Below are positions 1 through 10,370 of a stretch of DNA of 64,000 nt, piece by piece (within the stretch, counting starts at the first letter, position 1; every line of letters begins with the position of its first letter). The stretch is from Branchipolynoe longqiensis. Taxonomy: Eukaryota > Annelida > Polychaeta > Phyllodocida > Polynoidae. The notes beneath the pieces are model-generated. The model was not told the DNA's origin and did not search any database. It worked only from the letters and a program-made list of their open reading frames with translations. Made by a program: the position numbers and the translations under genes. Location of the stretch: NCBI GenBank assembly GCA_030323885.1, contig JASIRB010004049.1, positions 62,001 to 126,000 on the forward strand, written 5' to 3'.

Positions 1-729
1 TTTTCGGTCGCTTTCTCCGCAACTTTCTGAGCCACAATGGCTTTTTTTCATAACTGCCTCTATGGGGCTGGATTTGGCGATGGAACGTGTCTCTTTTTGT
101 TCCCTGGTCATGTTCCTTCGAGCTACATCAAACCAGAGTTGCTTTGTTATATTTTTCTCGATGGACATGTTTATGTCCGTCTTCAGTTCGCCAAAGCACT
201 GCTTTATTAGTCGGCAGCGCCTCTTCCATTGACTTAGATACTTGGGCTTGGATGGATGATTCCAAGTCCTCTATTTTCTTTGCCATTGTGTTTAGGTCAG
301 GTTGGGGTTGTTTCTGGCCAACTAGACTTTCTTTACCATTTCGCAGCAGTGTTTTTGCCGATTTCTCCCAATAGCTGCATTCCCAGAAAATGCTGTTCTT
401 TTTAGGAACACTGCCTCTTCTTCGCTAAGTTTTGTGCAAGTGTTGCACATCCATTTAGAGCAGAAATTGCATTCTACCCACGCTCCCTTTGATTTTGTTG
501 TGCTGCACTCTCCACTGCAGGAAGACTGTGTACAGTCGCATTTGTTTTGTATGCCACTGTTTGTGACGGCATTTTGTTTGTCTCTGTCAGTGATGCCGAT
601 TTCAATGGCTTCCCTAGCAACGTTGTCATCTGGCAGTTTTTCAATTTTTGGGCCGTCTTTTTTGTCCTCTCGTGCTGCCGGTTTCCCCATTCTTTCTACT
701 CCCTTGATCGGTCTACCAATTCCGATCAC
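1..729 (-). pseudogene. Decayed LINE ORF1-like gene with PHD-type finger
   Basis: The frame opening at 729 on the minus strand encodes a charged N-terminus, then a zinc-finger-like block (CDC...C...C, then WVECNFCSKWMCNTC). This resembles the PHD fingers found in ORF1 proteins of CR1-like LINEs. A frameshift near 365 breaks it; the continuation FWECSYW...LLRNGKESLV lies in another frame, and a further shift near 190 leads into a charged, coiled-coil-like stretch that reaches position 1. The element continues beyond the window. The finger and frame pattern are seen; the LINE assignment is inference. Host PHD pseudogene is the alternative. Confidence 0.5.
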
Positions 730-948
730 CCTGTACTAGATTAGATTAATATCCCCCAGTTTGAGTGAAAAAAAATATATATTTTTGTTTGTTTTGTAGA
801 GCTCCAAGTAAGCCTTTTTGGTTAAATTCTGCCTTTGCTATCCTAAGGATGCATATTTTGCACTTATCCTGGTGATCCTTATGCTTAGGACAAGTATTTC
901 CGCACTCAGTATCCTGTGTGTTGTTATTTGGCATGTTTGCCGCCGTTT
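730..948. other. No recognisable gene
   Basis: A 62-codon minus frame (746-934) has several Cys and His residues and may be 5' sequence of the adjacent ORF1 relic, but no motif is diagnostic. Confidence 0.3.
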
Positions 949-1812
949 TTAACGGTTAAGCGCCTGTCACACCTTACCGGACTGAGTACCGGACAGCACC
1001 GGACAAAGAATTTTCTAGGCCGGTGGTGTCCGGTGGTGTCCGGTGACAATGTATTGAAATGTATCGAAATGGAGCGTAATTGGGTCAATTGCCGCCGGGC
1101 AACCGGAGAAGTACCATACATGTACCGTACATGTACCACACATGTACCGGACGAGAACCGGACGGACCAACCATCAACCGGACATGCACCGGACTGTAGT
1201 TTCTTTTTTTTTTCTTGGTATATATGAGTCAGCCTCACGAAAATGGGCCAATTGGTGGTTTATTTAAGATGTTGGCGTCGCAATTCTTAAAGTGTAGTGC
1301 ATTTCTTTGTTTTATATTAAATTATCCTAGAAAGAAATAATAAGGTTGTTGTATTTTCTCTACCTTACTTAAGGACTTTGCAACACATCATCAATGCTAG
1401 ACTATAAGTATGCCGATCGACGCCGACATCCAATGCGCGATGCCGACAACTTCCCCCAATTGGCCTCTTTTCATGATCCTGACTCATTACATATATATTT
1501 CATTGACGTTCTCGCCCCCAGACAATTCCGGAAGCAAACCGGACATGTAACGGATGGGTACCGGACATGAACCGGACAAAACGGACAAACCGGACACCAA
1601 CGGATGGGTACCGGACACATACGGATGCGTACCGGACACCAGCCGGACATGTCAGTCTGGCGGTGTCCGGTAGAAGTTTTGTGCATGTTCAAAACTTGTA
1701 CCGGACACCACCGGCTGAGAACCGGACGAGAACCGAACATCGCCGTACACCACCGACAGTGTCCGGTTCATGTCCGGTTCCCCAGTCCGGTAAGGTGTGA
1801 CTGGGCCTTTAG
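949..1812. mobile_element. MITE built largely of CCGGAC repeats
   Basis: The ends are inverted: both carry gtcacaccttaccggact reading inward (about 964-985 and 1784-1800). Both arms are packed with degenerate copies of a roughly 10-12 bp motif centred on ccggac (about 970-1200 and 1530-1790). Between them lies a short unique AT-rich core. An 8-bp direct repeat cgccgttt (941-948, 1813-1820) flanks the element and is a candidate target duplication, which would fit a hAT-like mechanism. The boundary is uncertain by several bases because the left end is less regular. No transposase is present. Confidence 0.6.
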
Positions 1813-1908
1813 CGCCGTTTGCTGCAGCTCATAGTACTCTTTTTGGTTATAACACACACTGCACTGCAGCTGTTCTATGCACATAGTCAGAGTGAGCACG
1901 GGAGATTA

Positions 1909-1985
1909 TGTAACAGAATAACCGTTGCGAGGGGGCTGTCCCTTCCCCGCCGCGAATCAAACGCAATGCACACATTACGACCGAT
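1909..1985. repeat. Dispersed ~80-bp repeat, copy 1
   Basis: The stretch containing gtaacagaataaccgttgcg through cacacattacgacc recurs with a few changes at about 10917-11002. Family unknown. Confidence 0.5.
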
Positions 1986-2053
1986 ACGCGACGAGGAAGG
2001 AGCGAGGAGGCATGGGTGGAGAAAAAGCACTTTATTTATAAAGTGTGAGGCTA

Positions 2054-2649
2054 TAGCCGTGTTCACACGGGGAATGTAAATCGATTCGTAGAAAGCGACT
2101 TGCCTAGTTCGACGCACATTTCCCGTGTGAACGGGCGTCTGAGTCGAATTAGGGCTGAATCGATTTCTGTGATGCGCATTCTGTAAAGCACCTCTCGAGG
2201 TAGTTTACGTGAGGCGATTTCTGTGAATCGATTTATTTTGTCCGTGTGAACGCACTGAGGCGGATTAAGCACCTCACACGCATGCGCAGTCGAGACCTTA
2301 GTTTGTTGACTTTCCGGTCGATCAAAAGCGCATATTATATAATTTAATTAATGAAACCGCTATCTATGCACAGATATTTTTTTCATCATTTATTTTTATG
2401 GTTTCACTGCCCAGCAGAAGTTTCGACCGTTCCAAACAAATACGATTCAATCCATACATATCTAGGTCGAACCCACACTCTCTCGGCCGACGTTGACGAA
2501 CCCAAACTGGCGCTGGTTAGTTTGGACTTGCTCATGCGCAGATTTCGATTTCCGGCCCAAGTACTGCCCGTGTGAACGGGCCGCTAATTCGACTCACCTG
2601 ATTCGATTTGTCTAATTCGCTTCACATTTTGCCCGTGTGAACACGGCTA
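2054..2649. mobile_element. MITE with TTCACACGG termini and TA flanks
   Basis: Termini tagccgtgttcacacgg (2054) and its reverse complement (ending 2649) are inverted. Subterminal copies of cccgtgtgaacg recur in both orientations inside (about 2122, 2241, 2568, 2628). A TA dinucleotide at each edge is compatible with a TA target duplication. No coding capacity. Confidence 0.65.
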
Positions 2650-2659
2650 ATGATGCAAA

Positions 2660-2740
2660 GGATCATGAGAACAGGATAATACAGGATAAATGAGAAACAG
2701 GATAATAACAGGCACAACAGGATAATACAGGAATGATAAT
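2660..2740. repeat. Short (A)CAGGATAA(T) tandem repeat
   Basis: About seven imperfect copies of caggataa/t occur between 2672 and 2733. Confidence 0.5.
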
Positions 2741-2939
2741 AAGGAGAGAGCTCGTAAGGAGGCTAGGGGCTAAACAAGAGTCAGTGAGGTTGAGGCAGCC
2801 CCGAGGAGCCCTCCACCAAAAAGAAAGGAAAGAGCTTGAGGGGCGGACGAGGGTGCGAGGCGGTGAAGGTAGCGGGGACTGCCTCGGAAGTCTATGTGCC
2901 CTGTGGATGATGGCCGGGATGAGGTGAAGTACTGTCAGG

Positions 2940-3380
2940 GGTCAGTCACCGATAGGTCCAGCGACCAGGATGACATGAGCAGGTGAGCGGGTGTCACCGT
3001 GAGTGTCAGATGTGGGGAGCTATGTCAGGAGGTGTGCCAGGGTCAGGGTCACTGTTAATTCCAGCGACCAGAATGAAGTGAGCAGTTGAGCGGGTGTCGC
3101 CGTGACTGTCAGTGGGAGGCCCAGAGATCGGAACTATGTCAGGAGCTGTGCCGATGTCAGTGTCAGAGGCACTGCCAGGGCTGGCGACCAGGACGACATC
3201 AGCAGGTGAGCTGGGACACCAGTCACTGTGAGTGTCAGGTCCAGCGACCAGGAGGACATGAGCAGGTGGGCCGGAGCTATGTCAGGAGCTGTGGCAGTGT
3301 CACCGTCAGTGGCACTGCCAGGTGCAGCAACCAGACGGACATGAGCAGGTGAGCTGAAGTCACAGGCCCGCGTAGGCCCG
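2940..3380. repeat. Irregular minisatellite, unit around gcgaccaggacgacatgagcag
   Basis: The motif starts near 2959, 3062, 3182, 3244 and 3326 (spacing about 60-120 bp), with linked blocks for ctatgtcaggagctgtg and gtgtcaccgtgagtgtcag. The frames spanning it are repeat artefacts. Confidence 0.7.
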
Positions 3381-3458
3381 GAGAGGGTGAGGAGGCGGTG
3401 ACGGGGGTGGGCGACTTCCGGGGGGCGAGGCCACAGATGAAAGGGCTGGGGTGGCAGG

Positions 3459-3501
3459 GGGGGGGGGGGGGGGCGGCGGGGGGGGGGGGGGGGGGGGGCT
3501 G
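3459..3501. repeat. Poly-G tract
   Basis: A near-pure G run interrupted by GCGGCG. It could form quadruplex structures and is a likely sequencing and assembly weak point. Confidence 0.85.
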
Positions 3502-3599
3502 GGTCGACTGTCGGGCATGCAACTTCGGGCAGGCTTGGGGAGGCAGGGGTGCTGGAACGACCGGCGGGCAGGCGAGTTCCGGCGAGGCTTGACTCCGTC

Positions 3600-3879
3600 G
3601 GCAGGGTGACAGGGGTGGCGGTGCGGGTCTGAGGCGGTGACGGGGGTGAAAGGGGTGAGATGGGTGACGTGGATGAGATGGGTGACGTGGGTGACTGGGG
3701 TGGCGGGGGTGACAAGGGGTGGCGGTGCGTGTCTGAGGCAGTAGCGGGGGTGACAGGGGTGGCGGTGCTGGGTCTGAGGCGGTGACTGAGACGGTAAAGG
3801 GGGTGACGGGGGTGACAGGGGTGGCGGTGCGGGTCTGAGGCGGTGACGGGGGTGGCATGGGGTGGCGGTGCGTGTCTGA
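3600..3879. repeat. GGGTGAC / GGTGGCGGTGCGGGTCTGAGGC minisatellite
   Basis: Units of about 40-60 bp carrying gaggcggtgac and ggggtggcggtgcg repeat up to 3879. The array resumes at 7533-7570 (gaggcggtaacgcgggtgacagg) on the far side of the 3880-7529 insertion, so the two blocks were once contiguous. Confidence 0.75.
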
Positions 3880-4021
3880 TGGTGCAGTCACACTACGGCG
3901 AGTTGGCCGACGAGTGTCCAACGAGTTGGATTTTCTTAAAACCCGACGACATATGCAAATTCGGGGCCAAGTCGGTGAGACTCCAACGAGACTCCGACGA
4001 GAGAGGCTCTAGAAGATATGT

Positions 4022-4140
4022 GGATTGGTTGTTGGTTGGTTGTTGGTGTGTTGTTTGGTTGTTGGTTGGTTGTTGGTTGGTTGTTTGGTTGTTGGTTGGT
4101 TGTTGGTTTCTTGGTGGTTGGTTGTTGGTTGGTTGGTTGT
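4022..4140. repeat. (TTGG/TTGT)n tetranucleotide repeat
   Basis: Runs of ttggttgttggttgg with no coding content. Confidence 0.85.
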
Positions 4141-5525
4141 GTGTCTGTGTGTGTGTATGTGTGTGTGTATGTGTCTGTATGTGTGTCTGTGTGTCTATCT
4201 GTGTGTATGTGTATGTGTGTGTCTCTTTGTCTCTGTGTGTGTGTCTCTGTGTATCTGTGTCTGTCTGTGTGTGTGTGGAGGTGTGTGTGTCTGTGTGTGT
4301 CTCTGTGTGTATGTGTGTGTCTCTGTGTGTCTCTGTGGGTGTCTGTGTCTGTGTGTCTCTGTGTGTGTCTGTGTTTCTGTGTGTCTGTGTGTGTGTCTGT
4401 GTGTGTCTGTGTGTGTGTGACTGTGTCTGTGTGTGTGTCTCTATGTGTGTGTCTCTGTATGTGTCTCTGTGTTTCTGTGTGTGTGTCTCTGGCTGTGTGT
4501 GTGTGTCTCTGGGTGTCTGTGTGTGTCTGGGTGTGTGTATCTGTGTATGTGTGTGTGTCTGTGTGTGTGTCTTTGTGTGTGTCTCTGTGTCTCTGTGTGT
4601 GTCTGTGTGTGTATCTCTGTGTCTGTGTCTGTGTGTGTGTCTCTGTGTATGTGTCTCTGTGTGTGTCTCTGTGTGTGTATCTGTGTGTGTCTGTGTGTTT
4701 GTCTGTGTGTGTCTGTTTGTGTGTGTCTCTGTGTCTGTGTGTGTGTCTCTATGTGTGTATCTCTGTCTGTGTGTCTGTCTCTGAGAGAGACACACAGACA
4801 CTCTCCCTCCCTCCCTCCCTCTCTCCGTCCCTCTCTCTCTCTCTCCCTCCCACACAGAGACAGACATACACACACAGAGAGACACACACAGAGACACACA
4901 CAGACAAATAGACACACACAGACACACACAGAGACACACACAGACACAGAGACACACACACAGAGGCACACACACAGACACATACACAGACACAGAGACA
5001 CACACATAGACACAGAGACACACACACAGCAACTGAGACACAACGACACAGAGACACACACACAGAGACACACACATAGACACCTCGACACACACAGACA
5101 CAGAGACACACACAGAGACACACACAGAGACACACACACACAGACACACACATAGGCAGAGACACACACACAGACACATAGATGCACACATAGACACAGA
5201 GACACACACACAGACACAGAGACACACACAGACACACACAGACACACACAGACACACAGAGACACACACAGACAGACACACACACACAGACACATACAGA
5301 GACACACACACACAGACACACACAGAGACAAAGAGACACACACAGAGACACAGAGACACACACACACATATACACACACAGAGACACACACAGACACACA
5401 CACACAGACACACACATATAGACAGAGACACACACAGACACAGACACACACAGAGACACACACTTAGACACAGAGGCACACATACAGACACAGAGACACA
5501 TACACAGAGCCACACACACATACAC
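4141..5525. repeat. Giant inverted microsatellite (TGTGTCTC)n ... (GAGACACA)n
   Basis: 4141-4783 is tgtgtgtctctg-type repeat. After a turn containing ctctgagagagac and a CT-rich spacer (about 4784-4858), the complementary (acacacagagac)n continues to about 5525. The two halves are complementary and could fold. Open frames of several hundred codons here (VCVCLC or HTQTHTET composition) are artefacts. Confidence 0.9.
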
Positions 5526-5932
5526 AGGTTTATATATATACCCAAAGGCAAAGAGGAGCCGACGAGACGCCGACCAGTGCGTGACGAGTGCGTAATGGCA
5601 ACGACGAGTGCGTAACGGCAACGACGACAGCATAACGTGACCTAGATACAAGATTCACCCCGTACTGCTGCGTGTACTACAAGTACAGGTGTAACGATTT
5701 CAACTTCCCCCCTTCCCAAGTTCCCCCCCGGGAATCTGAAAACGTTTTTAACTTCCCCGGAGGGAAGTTAAAAACGTTTTCAGATTCCTGGGGGGGAACA
5801 TAAAAACTGTTTTCAGATTCCCCCCCTGTTTTCAAATTCCCCCCTCTTTAAAATTGTTTAAAAATATAAAAAAAATATAAATTCCCCAAAAATGTAAAAG
5901 TTTTAAAAAGATCGAAAATTCATGAAAAATAG

Positions 5933-6249
5933 TGTAGTGGTCTGCACTGACCTCTCAGGCAAGTAACCACATAGACAGGTAGGCGTGGGGAGTGTATTGA
6001 TATCAGGGAGCCTAGGTGGTGTAATGGTTAGCACACTGGCCCGGAATGCAAAGAGATGTGGGTTCGAGTCCCGCTCTAGGCACTTCCCATTTTCATCACC
6101 CCCCACGACACTGGTTGCCGTGATCAGGATCCTGTACAAGCTTTGCGCTGTATGGTTGTTGAACCTACCCTGTGTATGAATGTGTTAGTGCATTGCCTGT
6201 ATGTATGTAATTGTAAGCATTACAATACTTACAATTCCAGGGGGACGAG
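5933..6249 (+). mobile_element. tRNA-derived SINE, unit 1
   Basis: A tRNA-like head (about 6011-6082) has a pairing acceptor stem (gcctagg / tctaggc), an A box (tggtgtaatggttagcac, very like tRNA-Gln) and a B box (ggttcgagtcc). About 75 bp precede it and about 165 bp of body follow, ending ttacaattccagggggacga. The anticodon arm does not pair, so this is not a functional tRNA gene. Comparison with element C copy 2 shows that the host sequence runs directly from catgaaaaa to atagtaatag, so the SINE block is an insertion. Confidence 0.75.
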
Positions 6250-6432
6250 TGTAGTGGTCTGCACTGACCTCTCAGGCAAGTAACCACATAGACAGGTAGG
6301 CGTGGGGAGTGTATTGATATCAGGGAGCCTAGGTGGTGTAATGGTTAGCAAACTGGCCCGGAATGCAAAGAGATGTGGGTTCGAGTCCCGCTCTAGGCAG
6401 AGTATTTCCCATTTTCATCACCCCCACGACAA
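6250..6432 (+). mobile_element. tRNA-derived SINE, unit 2 (tandem, 3' truncated)
   Basis: This is a head-to-tail repeat of the preceding unit, starting gtgtagtggtctgcac and running past the B box to ccccacgaca. It is nearly identical over its length (caaactgg for cacactgg; a small agtatt insertion after the head). It lacks the body after the head. Confidence 0.75.
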
Positions 6433-6642
6433 TAGTAATAGTAGTCACCAAAATTTCCCCAAAAAGAATTTTTGTTCATCGAACAATTTCATGTAAAAAA
6501 ATCACCAAAAAAATTATATTTCACGAAAATAAAAAATTTCACACAAAAATTCCATATTTTTTTAATTATTCAAAAAAGCACAACAAATTGAAAAGTTAAA
6601 TAATTCGAAAATTTCACGGAAAACAAAAAATTTCCAGACAAT

Positions 6643-6727
6643 TTCCAGGGGGGGTAGGGGGGAGGGGGGGGAGGAAGGAAAAAGGCAGCCTAAGGAGCCC
6701 AACCACAGTCCTCTGAGAGGGCCTGGG
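6643..6727 (-). mobile_element. Fragment shared with 20219-20290
   Basis: The reverse complement of the block with ggcagcctaaggagcccaa and ccacagtcctctgagaggg matches 20219-20290, just 5' of a LINE relic on the plus strand. It is probably a piece of that LINE's 5' region. Confidence 0.45.
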
Positions 6728-7068
6728 GAGGCTGGGATGGCCGAATGAGTTAGAGCGTCCGTCTCCCGTGCTGGTAGATCGTGGGGTCATGGGTTCGAGT
6801 CCCGGTTGAGTCAAACCAATGACTTTAAAATTGATACTTGTCGCTTCCTAGCCAGGCGCTCGGCATTATTAGGATAGGGCAAGGACTGGTGTGCTCAGTG
6901 TCAGGATAATGTGACTGAGTGGGATATCAGGGCATGGTGCTGGCGGCCTGGTTTCCCAGTGGGACAGCACTATAAAGTCGCCATGAGTGCGCACTGTCAC
7001 AAGTCGGTACCCGTCCTGATATGACCTTAGATGTTGCTAGGACGTAAAACAACAACAAACAAACAAAC
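6728..7068 (+). mobile_element. SINE family 1, copy a
   Basis: The head resembles a class II (Ser/Leu-type) tRNA: A box tggccgaatgagttagagcg, B box ggttcgagtcc. The body includes gtgactgagtgggatatcag and cactataaagtcgccatg. The tail is (aac)n(aaac)n. Four further copies lie on the minus strand at 13751-14094, 14337-14859, 14440-14793 and 19647-19993. Confidence 0.85.
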
Positions 7069-7988
7069 ATATGTGCGGAAAATTTAAATTGACAGAGGGA
7101 AAACATTTTCAAATTCCTGTGGGGGGAACTTGAAAACGTTTTCAAGTTCCCCGGAGGGAGGGAAAGTTAAAACAAGGGAGGGAACTTGAAAACGTTTTCA
7201 AATTCCCCTGGGAGGAATTTGAAAACGTTTTCAAGTTCCCGGGGGGGAACTTGAATATGGGGGGAATTTGAAATCTTTACACCGGGTGAATCTTTTATCT
7301 AAACGTGACCCTGACGTGACAGTGACGTGGACGAGTTTGAAGTCGTCGAGCTAGGTCCAACTTTTTCAACATGTCCAAAACGTCGACGACTTGCCGACGA
7401 CAACCGAAGCGAGAGATGGAAAGTGGACGAGTTGACACCGTAACGAGACCGTACCGAGACCCGACGACAGACCAAAAGTCCAACTCGTTGGACACTCGTC
7501 GCCCTTGTCGTCGTAGTGTGACTGCAACATGAGGCGGTAACGCGGGTGACAGGGGTGGCGGGGCGGGTCTGTGCTACCACTGGGTGCGCTACCACTGCCT
7601 GAGGCATGACTCCACGGGGCCGTATGCATGGGCCGGAGCTAGGGCCCTAACCGCGGCTATTTTGGCACCACACGGCTAACGGTCGAAAATCAGCATGCAT
7701 GAGCTGGTGCCAGCGCTAGCCGCTGACCGTAGCCTAGGCTAAGTTACCCTCCCTCCAGCTGGGCCTAAATGTATGAGCCACCGGTTATCTTCGCCGAGGT
7801 TAAGGCCGGCCGACGGGGTAGCTATGGTCGGTGTTGGTATATGTGTCACGGGGGATGTATGCGTGCCAAGCGCGCACTTGTTAGCTACCCTGTGCTTTAT
7901 TTATAGATTTGGGGAGCCCCCGTGGGAATGTACCCGGCGAGCGTCGTAGGAGTCGGGAGGAACCACCCCCTTCCTCCCCCCCACCCCT

Positions 7989-10124
7989 CAGTGTGTGACT
8001 CTGTGTCTCTGTTTTTTCTGTGTGTCTGTGTGTGTGTCTGTGTGTGTGTGTGTGTGTGTGTCTGTGTGTGTGTCTCTGTGTGTGTGTCTGTGTGTGTGTC
8101 TGTGTGTGTGTCTCTGTGTCTGTGTGTGTGTCTCTCTGTCTATGTGTGTCTCTGTATCTCTGCATGTGTGTATGTGTGTGTGTGTCTCTGTGTCTGTATG
8201 TGTGTCTCTTTGTCTCTGTGTGTGTCTGTGTGTGTCTCTTTGTATGTGTGTGTGTCTCTGTATGTGTTTATGTGTGTGTGTCTGTGTGTGTCTCTGTATG
8301 TGTCTCTGTATGTGTGTGTCTATGTGTGTGTGTCTATGTGTGTGTGTGTCTCTGTGTCTGTGTGTGTGTGTCTCTCTGTGTGTGTCTGTGTGTGTGTCTC
8401 TGTCTCTGTGTCTGTGTGTGTGTCTCTGTGTCTGTGTGTGTGTTTCCGTGTCTGTGTGTGTGTGTCTGTGTGTGTGTGTGTCTGTGTGTGTGTTTCTGTG
8501 TGTGTGTGTCTCTGTGTGTGTCACTCTGTGTCTCTGTGTTTCAGTGTGTCTGTATATGTGTGTGTCTGTGTGTGTGTCTCTGTGTTTCAGTGTGTCTGTG
8601 TGTGTGTCTCTGTGGGTGTGTCTCTGTTTCTGTGTGTGTGTGTCTCTGTGTCTGTGTGTGTGTCTCTCTGTGTGTGTCTGTGTGTGTCTGTGTGTGTGTG
8701 TCTCTGTCTCTGTGTCTGTGTGTGTGTCTCTGTGTGTGTCTCTGTGTCTGTGTTTGTGTTTCTGTGTGTGTCTGGGTGTGTGTGTCTGTGTCTGTGTGTG
8801 TGTCTGTGTGTGTGTCTGTGTGTGTGTTTATGTGTGTGTGTCTCTGTGTGTGTCACTCTGTGTCTCTGTGTTTCAGTGTGTCTGTCTATGTGTGTGTCTG
8901 TGTGTGTGTCTCTGTGTTTCAGTTTGTCTGTGTGTGTGTCTCTGTGGGTGTGTCTCTGTTTGTGTGTGTCTGTGTGTGTGTCTCTGTGTGTGTCTCTGTG
9001 TTTATGTGTGCCTGTGTGTGTCTGTGTGAGTGTCTCTGTGTGTGTATGTCTGTGTGTGTGCCTGTGTGTTTCTGTGTGTCTGTGTGTGTCTCTGTGTGTG
9101 TCTCTGTGTGTGTTTCTGTGTGTCTGTGTGTGTTTCTGTGTGTGTGTTTGTGTGTCTGTGTGTGTGTCTCTGTTTGTGTCTCTGTGTGTCTGTCTGTGTG
9201 TTTCTGTGTCTGTGTGTGTGTGTCTCTGAGACAGACACACACTGCAACAGAGACACAAAGACACAGAGACACACACACAGAGACACACACAGAGACACAC
9301 ATACAGATACAGAGACACACAGAGAGAGACACAGAGACACACACATAGACACACAGACACACACATACATAGAGACACACACACATACACAGAGACACAC
9401 ACAGAGACACAGAGACAGAGACACACACAGAGACACACATAGACACACACACAGACACAGAGACACACACACACAGACACAGAGATACACACACATAGAC
9501 ACACACAGACACAGATACACATACAGAGACACACACACAGAAACACATACAGAGACACACACAGAGACACACACACATACAGAGAGACGAACACAGACAG
9601 ACACAGAGACACACACACAGACACACATGCAGAGATACAGAGACACACAAAAAGACACAGAGACACACACAGAGACACACACACAGAGACACAGACACAC
9701 ACAGGCACATACAGAGACACACACACACAGACACACACACAGACACAGAGATACACACACATAGACACACACATGCAGAGACACATACAGAGACACACAC
9801 ACAGACACACACACAGAAACACATACAGAGACACACACACATACAAAGAGACACACACAGACACACACAGAGACAAAGAGACATACAGACAGACACAGAG
9901 GCACACACACACAGACACACACGCAGAGATACAGAGACACACATAGACAGAGAGACACACACACAGACACAGAGACACACACAGAGACACACACACACAG
10001 AGACACACACACAGAGACACACACATACACACACAGACACAGAGACACATACAGAGACACACACACAGACACAGAGACACACACACAGACACAGAGACAC
10101 ACACACAGACACAGAGACACACAT
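7989..10124. repeat. Second giant inverted microsatellite
   Basis: (tgtgtgtctctg)n fills 7989-9224. At gtctctgagacagac (about 9222-9236) the strand sense flips and (acacagagacac)n runs to 10124. Larger internal units occur, for example cactctgtgtctctgtgtttcagtg at about 8523 and 8853. No coding content. Confidence 0.9.
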
Positions 10125-10370
10125 CCATCTTCAGTCCACGCGTAACACCGACGATAAACCACCTAGAAGTTGGGGTTAGCGCAGGCCGCGTTAACCCTCG
10201 AGGGGTTTGCCTAACCCGTGCACACACATTGTGAGTTTCGGCCACTAACCGGGGAATTCCCGACTACGCTCGGGTTATGACCGCTAACCCCCGCTAACCC
10301 GCCCTCATACATTTGGGCCCTGGGTTAAGGGGGTATCCCAATCGGTTAGTGTGCGTGTGAGGGTCTCAAT

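Larger units (their letters stand above)
5690..7281. mobile_element. Element C copy 1: hairpin-rich MITE inserted at CCGG
   Basis: Inverted ends tgtaacgatttcaactt (5690) and aaatttgaaatctttaca (to 7281). Inside both ends are multiple inverted blocks of the type gaaaacgttttc flanked by gggaacttg/caagttccc, so each arm can fold into several hairpins. Flanks are cagg (5686-5689) and ccgg (7282-7285). The uninterrupted sequence tacaagtaccgggtgaatc survives near 12290, showing that the target was CCGG and the left copy has mutated. Contains three later insertions (5933-6432, 6643-6727, 6728-7068). A second copy lies at 43005-43840 in opposite orientation. Confidence 0.8.
5643..7301. mobile_element. 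Element B copy 1: 63-bp TIR-only MITE, split by element C, 9-bp TSD
   Basis: Left end tagatacaagattcaccc (5643) and right end gggtgaatcttttatcta (to 7301) are inverted. The 9-bp aacgtgacc is duplicated on both sides (5634-5642, 7302-7310). Without element C the copy is only 63 bp, essentially the two termini around gtgtactacaagtac. The same termini occur in copies at 11173-12318 and 14860-15271. A 9-bp duplication fits Mutator-like transposition (inference). Confidence 0.8.
3880..7529. mobile_element. Element A: TIR element inserted in the minisatellite, TSD TGA
   Basis: About 50 bp of terminal inverted repeat: tgGtgcagtcacactacg at 3880 and its reverse complement ending 7529, continuing through cgacgagtgtccaacgagtt on both sides. 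The 3-bp TGA (3877-3879, 7530-7532) is duplicated; removing the element restores gtctgaggcggt, the array's own sequence. Subterminal gacga/cgacg repeats are dense on both sides. The body is a microsatellite palindrome plus later nested insertions (5643-7301). No transposase. A 3-bp TNA duplication fits a PIF/Harbinger-like mechanism, but that is inference. Confidence 0.75.

Noticed and set aside
3134..3921. Proline-rich 193- and 214-codon minus frames
   Set aside because: Minisatellite translations through a poly-G/C tract.
3893..5651. Open frames of 240-552 codons (VCVCLC / THTQRHTHT)
   Set aside because: They are translations of (TGTGTCTC)n and its complement in every frame; there is no stop-generating sequence in the repeat.
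6011..6082. tRNA-Gln gene
   Set aside because: A and B boxes and acceptor stem are good, but the anticodon arm does not pair and the copy is part of a repeated SINE.
7922..10245. Open frames of up to 552 codons
   Set aside because: Same microsatellite artefact on both strands.
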